This document shows positions 29,601-35,973 of a DNA stretch of 64,000 nucleotides, in pieces; position 1 is the stretch's first letter; each line of letters begins with the position of its first letter. Made by a program: the position numbers and the translations under genes. The notes below the pieces were generated by a model. It was not told the origin of the DNA. It did not search any database and saw only the letters and a program-made list of their open reading frames with translations. The DNA is from Micromonospora sp. WMMA1363 (GTDB lineage Bacteria; Actinomycetota; Actinomycetes; Mycobacteriales; Micromonosporaceae), in assembly GCF_030345795.1 (NCBI RefSeq), contig NZ_JAUALB010000001.1, positions 5,944,001 through 6,008,000 on the forward strand, given 5' to 3'.

Positions 29601-30466
29601 ACGGCAACTTCAAATCAGCGGCAGCCGGTGCCACCGGCTTCATCCCCGGCTGCCCTACAAGAGCATGCCGGCGTGCCGCTGAGAAAGCGCTCGGATGGTC
29701 GGGCAGCCGTGGGTCTGGGGCAAAGAGCTGCCTGGTGCCCGGCGCAAAGAGCTTTTCCGCTGACACCACCGTCCTCATGGCCGACGGCAGCACCAAATCA
29801 ATCAAGGACATCAAGGTCGGAGACCTTGTGTTGGCCACCGACCCCGAGACCGGACAGGAGGGCCCCCGCGAAGTCACCCACCTCTGGGTCCACGAGGACC
29901 ATATGGTTGACCTGGAACTGGCCAGTGGCGACGCCCTGACTACCACAGAAGATCATCCCTTCTGGAACGAGACCGACCAACAGTGGCAGGATGCCCGACA
30001 CCTTGACCCCGGTGACCTCCTGTACGCGGCTTCAGGAGAAGCCACCGCCGTGGCCGGACTTGACTGGAATTCCGTCCAGCATGGCTTGGCCTACAACCTG
30101 ACTGTCGCCGACATCCACACGTACTATGTGATAGCCGGCGAGACGCCGGTGCTGGTGCACAACACGGGCGGGTGTCCCATCGAACCGCGACCGAAATTCC
30201 GGAAGGGTACCGTTCAGGATGCGTGGGATGATGCGGCGGAGGGGCCGAATGGTGGACGACTCTGTCCCACTTGTGGGGCTGAAGTTCAGGTTCCCCCAGG
30301 AGCCGGACGTCGTGACTGGGATATCGACCATCAGCCTCCGTGGAGCACGAGGAAGCCTGGCATGTCCGGGAACCCAGACCTAACCCGCCGAGACGTAATC
30401 GATGAATATCAACGCGGTGTTCGATTGGAATGCCCGCATTGTAACCGCAGTCGCGGAGCAAGGTGA
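23690..30466 (+). CDS. Secreted Rhs polymorphic toxin with HINT domain and C-terminal HNH-like nuclease tip
   Basis: A 2258-residue protein. ATG 23690 follows GGGTGGGA. A signal peptide or anchor occupies residues ~20-48 (LLAVGLSAVLTLTML). A long N-terminal region includes SYPLRVPPSLGGPAPDVSFAYSSG-like features typical of Rhs/SpvB-related proteins. YD repeats (YTYDxxG..T) run from about residue 1020 to 1730. The Rhs core GAREYDPTLGRFISIDP is at ~1820. A HINT domain spans ~2020-2158, from SADTTVLMADGSTKSI to VLVHN. The last ~100 residues are the toxin: CPTCG, DWDIDHQPPW and CPHCNRSRG, an HNH-type nuclease with two Cys pairs. The HINT probably releases the tip. The 3' ~1.1 kb is more A/T-rich than the body, suggesting tip exchange. 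Confidence 0.92.
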   Translation: MAVSGNGARWLGRSGTRGVRLGRSVLLAVGLSAVLTLTMLGEQPDAVAAPKWDPPKPKDAAGVAARAGKPTPGRSHHADASRVTAGAKDVVWPSGTAVADVAAATAAAGRARTTRAGLTGPVRARAGTLPVTVSAVPPADDVLPRRGAAAAVSAVKVKVHDRAATAKAGVEGLLVSAARADGKPGVGRARVQVDYAGFARAYGGGWASRLRLVQLPECALSTPEVEACRTRTPVPTVNDTANSEVAATVAVGARASMVLAVEAGASGDNGDYTATSLSAAGQWQVSTQTGDFSWSYPLRVPPSLGGPAPDVSFAYSSGSVDGRTALTNNQGSWIGDGWDTWPGFIERKYQSCADDNPGHKTGDLCWFSDNATLSLNGHAGELIRDGSMWRLRNDDGTKVERLSSSARGNGDNDNEYWKVTTTDGIQYFFGYHRLPGWSSGKPVTDSTWTVPVFGNNPGEPCYDATFADAHCAQAWRWNLDYVVDPNANSMAYFYGTETGAYARDLNPDQRTTYDRGGYLKRVEYGMRANAEYSQAAPLRVLFTTAERCLTSCWSGAAWTSDPVTANWHDTPWDQYCKTAPCTTQGAPTFWSARRLAKVTAQTRSGTSTYADVESWALRHEFLNAGNGETVPMWLRGITRTGHVTTAGGAVVSDPEITFDSGSDPLPNRVDGPDDDRTALYRWRIKAVHTETGGDIIVSYSGADCTRTTLPSPATNTKRCMPSYYSPDGQPPTLDWFHKYVVTRIDLDDTVTDQPSEVTLYDYDTPAWAYNTDELTKDKYRTWGDWRGYGKVTVRHGDTTGQQTAVEHRYLRGLDGDKASSGVKDVWVTDSWGGTIEDHEALRGFELQTITKNGPSGAEVASTRNDPWINGPTATRSRNGITTKAWMVDTDVARARTALAAGGHRYAKTVTSYNSDGLPVTVEDHGDEAVTGDETCTRTSYARNDAIWMINRASQTETLSRLCAGAPTPADPATVLNRSRSFYDTYVNDSSHGQAPTKGNVVRTEELETFSGSTPVYTRTSTMAYDTNGRITAVTDPRGHTTTTAHTTANGGQVVQTVVTNPKGHASTTLLVPAWGAATKVTDANGAVAELTYDGLGRLTNAWKPGRNKATQTPSVKFAYQVRKSGGPTAVTVENLLPTGAAYRKSVNLYDGFLRLRQNQLQATGGGRTVTDTMTNSLGATAWTSAPYYDSTNTAVNTSLATPQGQIPSITQHTYDGAGRQTAQILLANGVEKWRTTTSYGGDRVHTTPPTGGTATTTITDAHGRTTALRQYKNPTDLGSDDPATFDKTSYAYTLLGQLKTVTDVTGANAWSYTYDLRGRQTQAVDPDKGTTTSTYDAAGNLETSSATGRSPIAYTYDELGRKTSVRDDTTSGNKRAEWVYDTLPNGKGKPTAAIRYSGGNPYTTRVDAYDAYGRPTSTSVVLPAAQSDLCAAASPNTCTYTTNLTYRPNGQPFRVTMPAAADLPSEKLIHGYTDVGDPAGTLSAAQIYVYDVTYDKLGQLTQYQLGEFGSRVAVTATIDEPTRRLTSTNVVPELKPEAANHTYTYDNAGNVTEIHDTPGGGTADHQCFTTDHLRRLTEAWTPEGGTCATKPTGWSQIDGANEPYWHTWTLDDIGNRTTETRHGTTDTTHTYSYPDAGEPRPHAVTNVTATGGATWNRSYTYDDAGNTTTRPTTTGDTQTLTWDREGKLTATTDDDGATSYIYDADGSRLIRTDPTGKTLYLPGGTEIRHTNSGIKQATRYYTFAGRTIAIRTATNLHWITSDHHGTAHLTINATTLTTATRRNLPYGEQRGTTTGTWPTGMDKGFLGGTQDPTGLTHLGAREYDPTLGRFISIDPIQDLADPQQWNGYAYANNNPATYSDPSGLIWTDFQQGVDPHFNGEGAGSGSRGPVGSGSSSKGRESNHCAKGSPYACQAAADKKTYSKSSKYKLKPPRPRTLTEEIAAEVICGLTVICAIASTGYDSYTLGRDIYNGNFKSAAAGATGFIPGCPTRACRRAAEKALGWSGSRGSGAKSCLVPGAKSFSADTTVLMADGSTKSIKDIKVGDLVLATDPETGQEGPREVTHLWVHEDHMVDLELASGDALTTTEDHPFWNETDQQWQDARHLDPGDLLYAASGEATAVAGLDWNSVQHGLAYNLTVADIHTYYVIAGETPVLVHNTGGCPIEPRPKFRKGTVQDAWDDAAEGPNGGRLCPTCGAEVQVPPGAGRRDWDIDHQPPWSTRKPGMSGNPDLTRRDVIDEYQRGVRLECPHCNRSRGAR

Positions 30467-30467
30467 T

Positions 30468-31046
30468 GTGGGAGACGTGGTGGCCGAAGACCTGGTAACG
30501 CATCTCGAATCGACTCTTGGTCCAATGGAAGGAGGATGGTCGAAGACTGACTCCGGAGTGCCGCTTCCCGTACAGGTGGCCCGCTTCCGGGACGCGCCCG
30601 GACAGGGCCTAACTAGCTTTGTCACGCTGGGCCTCAGTAACCACGAGGTGATGCTGTCCGGTGGCCGCCCGGCCCGAGCTGAGCTAATTTTGTCTTGCTG
30701 GAATCGAGATCGTGACTTAGGTGTACCTGCTCTGCTGTCCGTCGTTGCTGGGGACCTTATTAAATCTGCCAAACTTCCCTCCCGTGGCGGCATTCTTGGA
30801 CCGGCGGGACAACTTTTCGCCGGCTCTCGGCTATCCGCCTTGTATTTTTCAGTCCCGATATTTTTCCCAGCCGAGTTTGGCGCCTGGAAGGGGTCGGCGC
30901 CGCCCACGATCCTAATTCAGCTAATCCCCATTACTGAGGACGAGGCTGCCTTGGTTCGAGAGCGAGGCTGGAATGAATTCGAAGATCACCTTGAGCGGCG
31001 TGATCCTGACCTGTTTGACTTACGTAGAGAGAGCTCGTTGATTTAG
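30468..31046 (+). CDS. SUFU-family immunity protein
   Basis: About 192 residues with the Suppressor-of-fused domain pattern used by many bacterial immunity proteins: FVTLGLSNHEVM, RAELILSCW, a central helix ending FAGSRL, YFSVPIFFP and VLIPITEDEAALVRERGW-like end, then DLFDLRRES. It follows the Rhs toxin directly, so by position it neutralises the HNH tip. The open frame reaches back to ATG 30402 inside the toxin gene. I chose GTG 30468, one base after the toxin stop, because earlier codons would overlap conserved toxin sequence; GTG 30480 with GGGAG upstream is equally possible. Low GC like the tip. Confidence 0.8.
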   Translation: MGDVVAEDLVTHLESTLGPMEGGWSKTDSGVPLPVQVARFRDAPGQGLTSFVTLGLSNHEVMLSGGRPARAELILSCWNRDRDLGVPALLSVVAGDLIKSAKLPSRGGILGPAGQLFAGSRLSALYFSVPIFFPAEFGAWKGSAPPTILIQLIPITEDEAALVRERGWNEFEDHLERRDPDLFDLRRESSLI

Positions 31047-31134
31047 CGCTGAGGTCGTAACGGTGGGTAGTGGACCCGTGTCGAGGGTCAGGGCCCCGGC
31101 GTTGTTGCCCTATGTCCGGTTTGCTCATGGTTTG

Positions 31135-31324
31135 CTAGATGCCGTATGCGGCGAAGGTGTTGGCGCGGTCTTGCATGTCGCGGCGGGCGTAGGCCATGTT
31201 GGCGCGGCCGGCGAGGCGGAAGGTGTTCAGGGCCAGATTGCGCATGGCGGCCATGTTGCGGGGTGCGTTCGCGGTGCGTAGCTGGGAGGCGTCCTCGTGG
31301 AAGGTCACATCACGGGTCCAATGT
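31135..31324 (-). CDS. ISAs1-family transposase, 3' exon
   Basis: The last ~63 codons of the transposase: [29 protein letters not shown], then [18 protein letters not shown] end and stop at 31135. The sequence matches the conserved C-terminus of ISAs1/H-repeat transposases (HW.RDVTF.ED.SQ.R). The first base completes a codon with two bases (CT) left at the end of the 5' exon at 33746. It can be made only after intron removal. Confidence 0.85.
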
Positions 31325-31386
31325 GTAGGGTCGGCCGCATGGCGAGGTGCCTGTTGGGCAGGTCCTTTTCCATGCGGCCTCCCTCC

Positions 31387-31421
31387 GAACCGGACATGAT
31401 AGTTTCCTGATCATCCGGCTC
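31387..31421 (-). ncRNA. Group II intron domain V
   Basis: On the minus strand the 35 bases begin GAGCCGGATGATC and end CATGTCCGGTTC, with a GAAA tetraloop between the arms. This is the canonical domain V catalytic hairpin with its AGC/C-type triad region near the base. Confidence 0.88.
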
Positions 31422-31444
31422 TCCAGTGACTGCTGCGTGAGCGT

Positions 31445-33211
31445 TCAGGCCGACTGCCAGCCCTGGATGCGGTCGTAGCATGAGCCGCAGACCACGAGGG
31501 ACTTGCGGCGTCGTCGTGCCATGAGCTGCATCCAGTCGGGCTGTGCGTCTCCGGTTCTGGCGAGGTCAGCGAGTTTTCGGACGTGGTGAACCTGAATGTT
31601 GTCCGTCTGCTTGCAGATCTCGCACGTGTTCGCCAGGAGCCTGCTGATCAGCTCCTTGTGCGGGTAACTCACCTGGAGCGGCCGACGGTCGGAGATGACC
31701 GCCGTTTTCTGTCGCTTGAGTGGAATGCCCCCGAACCGTGCTACCAGTGGTTGCCTGCCGTCGCGTTCGATGCGTGCCTCGAAGCAGGTGCGCAACCCGT
31801 GCGGTGTTTCGATCTTGGCTTTGTGTCGGGCCGCCATCTTCGACACCGTCGAGTGGTGCTTGCCTGCGAGGGTCTTGAGCATGGAGGTCTTCATGACCCA
31901 TTCGAGGCGGTGCAGCCGGTGAACGTCACCGGCCAGCAGGTAGTACTGGACGATGCCCCGATACTCGGCCCCGAACGTGGCGATGATTGGGTGATCATCG
32001 TTGTGGATCAGGGCACCCCGGTGGGCGGGTTTGCCGCTTGCGAGGTAACGGGAGCACTTGGCCTTGATCACGTCCTTGGGCACGCGCAGCCCGATCGCCG
32101 CGTTCGCCGAACGGCGGCCACGGACGATCCTGCGGCTGTCGTGCTGGATGGTGATGTCGTAGCCGAGGAACCGCGCCGCGCTGGAGCGGGCGTGGGTGAT
32201 CAGCGTCTTCTCGTGCGACAGTTCCAGCTTGAGTTCGTCTCGCAGGAACGCCGCGAGTCGCTGCTTGATCTCCTCAGCTTCGGCCTTCGGTCCGGTGAAC
32301 CCGAGTAGGTGATCATCTGCGTAGCGGCAGTAGCGCAGCCTCCGGTACTCCGGATCGTCAGGATCGGAACTGGGCAGGGTGCGCATCCGTTTGAGCAGCG
32401 TCCGGGCCTCGGCTCGGTCGCCGCGTCGACGGGCCGTCGCCAGCAGGTTGGCCACCTCAAGGTAGGCCGGGTTACGTGCCCGGCGTCCCCCTCGGGTGTA
32501 CTCGGGAATCAGAACCTTCTCGACGAAGACGTCCAGCTTGTGCAGGTAGAGGTTGGACAGGATCGGGCTGGCGACCCCACCCTGCGGCGCGCCGGACAGC
32601 GTGGCGCCCCATCTCCAGTCCTCCAGGTATCCGGCGGTGAGCATGTTGCGCACCAGCCGCAGGAACCGGTTGTCGTGGATCTTCTCCGCCAGGATCGAGA
32701 TCAAGATCTCGTGATCGAGACTCCCGAAACAGTCGGCGATGTCTCCCTCGATGAACCAGGCCGTTCCGGTCCAGGTGTTGGCCACCTCCCGCAACGCGGT
32801 ATGGCAGCCCCGGCCGGGACGAAATCCGTGGGACCGGTCGGAGAACTGGGGCTCGTAGTAGGCCTCCAACAGCAGGCGCACCACTTCGCCGACCAGCTTG
32901 TCTGACCAGGTAGGCAGGCCGAGGGGCCTGAGCTTGCCGCCCTTCTTCGAGATCATGACCCTGCGCACCGGACGGAACCGGTAACGCTCGTGGCGCATCG
33001 CCTCGATGATGCGGCCGATCTTGCCCAGCGACATGCCGTCCACGGTCTCCTGGGTGACCCCGGGCGTCATCGCACCCTTGTTGGCGTAGATGCGTCCGTA
33101 GGCCAGCAGATACAACTGCGGGTTGAACATCTGTCGATACAGTTCTTCCAGCGGCAGGCCACGCCTGCCGCGCTCACGCAGGACACCCAGCACCGTTTCG
33201 GCGCTCTGCAT
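31445..33211 (-). CDS. Group II intron maturase: reverse transcriptase with HNH endonuclease
   Basis: 588 residues from ATG 33211, preceded by TGGGAGG; the open frame to 33361 has no family support. The domains are an RT palm with KLRPLGLPTWSDKLVGEV, SHGFRPGRGCHTAL, IEGDIADCFGSLDH, APQGGVASPILSNLYLH and catalytic YADDHLLGF. A thumb/maturase part follows (LRVPKDVIKAKCSRYL, YRGIVQYYLLAGDV). The C-terminal HNH domain has CEICKQ, IQVHHVRKLADL and VVCGSCYDRI. It would help the RNA splice and drive retrohoming. All domains are present, in contrast to the intron fragments of the array. Confidence 0.92.
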   Translation of the reverse strand: MQSAETVLGVLRERGRRGLPLEELYRQMFNPQLYLLAYGRIYANKGAMTPGVTQETVDGMSLGKIGRIIEAMRHERYRFRPVRRVMISKKGGKLRPLGLPTWSDKLVGEVVRLLLEAYYEPQFSDRSHGFRPGRGCHTALREVANTWTGTAWFIEGDIADCFGSLDHEILISILAEKIHDNRFLRLVRNMLTAGYLEDWRWGATLSGAPQGGVASPILSNLYLHKLDVFVEKVLIPEYTRGGRRARNPAYLEVANLLATARRRGDRAEARTLLKRMRTLPSSDPDDPEYRRLRYCRYADDHLLGFTGPKAEAEEIKQRLAAFLRDELKLELSHEKTLITHARSSAARFLGYDITIQHDSRRIVRGRRSANAAIGLRVPKDVIKAKCSRYLASGKPAHRGALIHNDDHPIIATFGAEYRGIVQYYLLAGDVHRLHRLEWVMKTSMLKTLAGKHHSTVSKMAARHKAKIETPHGLRTCFEARIERDGRQPLVARFGGIPLKRQKTAVISDRRPLQVSYPHKELISRLLANTCEICKQTDNIQVHHVRKLADLARTGDAQPDWMQLMARRRRKSLVVCGSCYDRIQGWQSA

Positions 33212-33745
33212 TACGCATACCTCCCAGTTCTGTGGTGTCCGATCACCTGGCCCCCTTCGCCCGTGCGGACGGCTTTCCCGTCCTCCCTGGCCGGTCGTGA
33301 CTCCGGCGACTACTACGGGGCCTCCGTCGCCATAGGGCTCGCGCCCGTTAGGCGATCCCACGTTCGTCCTCGTCGTACGTGACAGCGTGACGTAGGCGTC
33401 CCACTCATCTCCTTAAATGCCCTCGGTGGGCATCGCCCAGCGCCCGGAGGTTGCACCAGCCCCGTAGATACATGCCGGTGCAGAGCGCGGCGTCGGCTTC
33501 GAGCGTGGTGCCGACGGAGTCGAAATCTGCCTCGCTGGAGATTGGGCTTCAGGCAATTCAGCTTTCGCCATATCACGCGGGTCTCCCACCGCACCGCTCC
33601 TCACGCTTGGACACGGCCGATGGTTTGCTGGCATGCTCTGATCCCCTTCGCCTTTCGGCATCCGGGTAAGCCATCAGACCCAGAGATGTCCCTCCAATCT
33701 CTCCCGGCTGAGCCGGGAATACAGACGAGGCGTTGCGTGGCGCAC

Positions 33746-34875
33746 AGACAATTTTCCACGGTCCAATGTCCCCTGGCGTAGTGGTTGAGGTGTTCGGGGT
33801 CGGCTTGGGCGGCGGTGACGCTGACGATGCCGTGGATGATCTCCTTGCTGGTGCGCACGCCGTCGAGGCCACCGGTGTCACGGCGTAGCCGGAACACCTG
33901 CCGGGCGCCCGGGAACAGGGTGTCGTCGCAGTCGGCCACGCGCAGTGTCCGGTGCTCGGTACGGCCGTGGCCCTGGTCGTCTGCCACGTGCATGCGGTCG
34001 GCGAACTCGACGTCGGTACCGGACAACAACGCGTGCGCGGCCTGCAATGCGAGCGGTTGATTACCCTTCAGGATCAGCATGTAGTGGGCGCCCAACGGCC
34101 CGGTGATCAGGCGGGCGGTCTTCTTGGTCGTGTGGAGTGCGTCCAGCGTCAGCAGCATGCCGGCCACGTCCAAAGGGGCAAGCAGATCACCGATCACCGC
34201 GTTCTCGCCGCGTTTGTCCGGGACCTGCCGCTGACCGAGGATCACCGCCCGAGCATGGGTGACCGCGGCGACCAGGAACACCTTCTTACCGTCCGCGGTA
34301 CGGGCGCCGTGCAGAAGTTTCCCGTCGATCGCCGCCGCAGGCAGCAGCCCCGCCGGCCTCGGGTGGGCGACCGCCCGGATCACGGCCCGGCGCTGTTCCC
34401 GCTCGACCGGCTCATCCTCGGCGGTCGCGACCTGCGGGACCGGGGCGTCCCCACGCACCACGTCAGCGGCGTAGCCGCACGTCGCCGCGTCCAGAGCGTC
34501 ACCATCGACGACGGCCAGGACCCGGCGGAAGGTCCGTTCGCTGGGTACCAGGTACCGGCCGGTCAACGGGTTACGGCGGGCGCCGAGACGATGCAGGACA
34601 TCCTGCGGGGTCCGCGCCGCCCACTGCCGGATCGCGGTCACGCAGTCATTGCCCGCCACCAACGTGGCGCACGCGGTCAGCACCAGGATCACCAGCAACG
34701 GATGCCGTAACCCCCGTAGCCGGCGCGGGTCCGGCACCTGCCGCAACCGTTCCACCAGCGACGACGCCACCGACAACGGATCAACCGCACCCGGTCCGGC
34801 GGCGAGTTCGGCCTCCCACAACGCCAGATCAGCGAGATGGTCAACAACGGGGTCAATCAGGGAAGATGACAACAC
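33746..34875 (-). CDS. ISAs1-family transposase, 5' exon
   Basis: 376 codons and two bases, from GTG 34875 to the intron junction. The N-terminal PDPRRLRGLRHPLLVILVL segment (DDE_Tnp_1-associated domain) is followed by AAIDGKLLHGARTADGKK with the first Asp, LLTLDALHTTKKTARLI with the second, ILKGNQP, and HWTVEN with the catalytic Glu. The frame read into the intron after VENCL is not part of the protein. GGAG eight bases before the GTG supports this start, but both lie in a hairpin arm. Confidence 0.88.
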
Positions 34876-34940
34876 GAGCGCGACTCCAGAGACGATCTTC
34901 AGGCTTCAGCACCCGAAAGATCACCAGAGTCGCGCTCGTG
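34873..34940. repeat. Perfect 14-bp inverted repeat over the ISAs1 transposase start
   Basis: Arms CACGAGCGCGACTC (34873-34886) and GAGTCGCGCTCGTG (34927-34940) are separated by 40 bases. In the transposase transcript the proximal arm includes the GTG start codon and most of the sequence between it and the GGAG ribosome site. Folding would hide the start on transcripts that enter from outside the element. Confidence 0.7.
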
Positions 34941-35051
34941 CCACAACTCCCATCTCTGTCCGATCCTCAACACGGACAGAACACCTCATACCGAAACAAC
35001 GCCGGGGCCCTGCCTGTTGACCCCGACCGAGTAAGACGCCCAAACAGAGCA

Positions 35052-35078
35052 GGCCCCCACCTTCCGAAGGTGGGGGCC
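35052..35078. terminator. Perfect terminator hairpin
   Basis: GGCCCCCACCTTC and GAAGGTGGGGGCC are perfectly complementary around a single C, a 12-13 bp stem. It lies 20 bases beyond the stop of the minus-strand gene at 35099-35311 and 40 bases outside the ISAs1 end; it can act in both directions. Confidence 0.75.
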
Positions 35079-35098
35079 GTTGCTGCGTTTACACGCTC

Positions 35099-35311
35099 TC
35101 AGTCGATCGGTACAACCTGATTCCCCCGAGGGGACGTCGGGCTGCTGGCCGGGTCGGCTGGGGGCTTAGACATGCCAGCATCAAACAGGGCTAGCAGTGG
35201 AGCGCCATCCTTGGAGCAGAGCCGCAGCACCCGGACGTCGGGGCCGATAGAGACGGTGACCGGTGGTAGGTCGGCCGGTTCCCCGCACACCTGGCAGCGT
35301 CGTTGAGGCAT
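35099..35311 (-). CDS. Small hypothetical protein with two Cys motifs
   Basis: 70 residues from ATG 35311. The first part, PQRRCQVCGEPADLPPV, carries a CxxC pair; a single Cys follows in VLRLCSKDGAPLLALFD. The tail is Pro/Ser-rich. A third or fourth metal ligand is not obvious, so a zinc-ribbon is only a guess. I do not recognise the family. A strong hairpin terminator follows. It overlaps the junction with the broken udgX gene, so it belongs to the island rather than to the chromosome. An in-frame GTG start at 35371 is possible. Confidence 0.5.
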   Translation of the reverse strand: MPQRRCQVCGEPADLPPVTVSIGPDVRVLRLCSKDGAPLLALFDAGMSKPPADPASSPTSPRGNQVVPID

Positions 35312-35370
35312 GCCGGAAGCGTACACGGCATCTTCGTGCTGAGCAGGGGTGCAAGCTCGAACGTCGACCA

Positions 35371-35784
35371 ACTAACGCCGTGAAGCACTTCCGGTTCGAG
35401 CTGCGCGGCAAGCGGCGCATCCACCAGACCCCGGACCGGGTCCACATCACCGCCTGCCGGCCCTGGCTGGTCGCCGAGTTCGCCCGACTCCGCCCGGAGA
35501 TCGTGGTGGTGCTGGGGGCGACCGCCGCGAAGGCGCTGCTCGGCCCCACCTTCCGGGTCACCCGGCAGCGGGGCGAGTTGCTGCCCTGGCCGATGTCGGC
35601 CCAGCACCCGGAGGACTTCCGGCGGGTGCCGGTGGACGCCGAAGGTGCCGTCGCCGACGCCCCGGACGCCCGGCTGCTGGCCACCATCCACCCGTCCGCG
35701 GTGCTCCGCGCCGACGACCAGGACACGGCGTACGGGGGGCTGGTCGCCGATCTCACCGTCGCCGCCCGTGCCCTCGCCGGCTGA
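35371..35784 (+). pseudogene. UdgX-type uracil-DNA glycosylase, 5'-truncated
   Basis: About 137 residues from the segment TNAVKHFRFE onward. The UdgX-specific loop GKRRIHQTP is present, followed by CRPWLVAEFARLRPE, VVVLGATAAKALLG and the TIHPSAVLRA motif of family 4-like glycosylases. The N-terminal part, with the GEAPG-type motif and the first Cys ligands of the 4Fe-4S cluster, is absent. Similarity starts exactly where the island sequence ends, so the gene was cut by insertion or deletion. An open frame from 35263 exists but its first ~36 residues are foreign. Confidence 0.8.
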
Positions 35785-35844
35785 TCCGCATGCCGGCTGA
35801 TCCGCATGCCGGCTGGTCCGCGTGTCGGCTGGTCCGCTCGCGTG
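35781..35844. repeat. 16-bp tandem repeat, four degenerate units
   Basis: CTGATCCGCATGCCGG occurs twice perfectly (35781-35796 and 35797-35812), then as CTGGTCCGCGTGTCGG and a decayed fourth unit. It starts at the stop codon of the glycosylase fragment. Confidence 0.85.
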
Positions 35845-35973
35845 GCTGGCGCCCGCGGCCCCACTCCCGCCGACCCTGCGCGCCGTACGCCGGGCACCTG
35901 CTCGCGGCCGTCACCCGGTTCGGCGTGCGACCACCGCTGGGCGGGGCGGGTGAGCGGTGCCACACTTGCCGCC

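Larger units (their letters stand above)
31325..33745 (-). mobile_element. Complete group II intron inserted in the ISAs1 transposase gene
   Basis: 2421 bp. On the minus strand the 5' end is TGTCT|GTGCGCCACG and the 3' end is CCCTAC|ACATTGG. Exon joining gives ...[13 protein letters not shown], an unbroken ISAs1 transposase frame of 439 residues. Domain V is recognisable at 31387-31421, followed by a domain VI-like stem (GGCCGCATGG with CCATGCGGCC). The maturase frame sits between. The element is structurally complete, so active splicing is plausible. Confidence 0.9.
31089..35012 (-). mobile_element. ISAs1-family insertion sequence interrupted by a group II intron
   Basis: The ends are 18-bp inverted repeats CAGGGCCCCGGCGTTGTT, at 31089-31106 and inverted at 34995-35012. 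No target duplication is visible. Total length is 3924 bp; without the intron (31325-33745) it is 1503 bp, a normal size for the family. The single transposase gene is on the minus strand. Confidence 0.9.

Noticed and set aside
31063..31281. Plus-strand open frames over the ISAs1 3' exon
   Set aside because: The minus strand clearly encodes the conserved transposase C-terminus and matches the exon boundaries.
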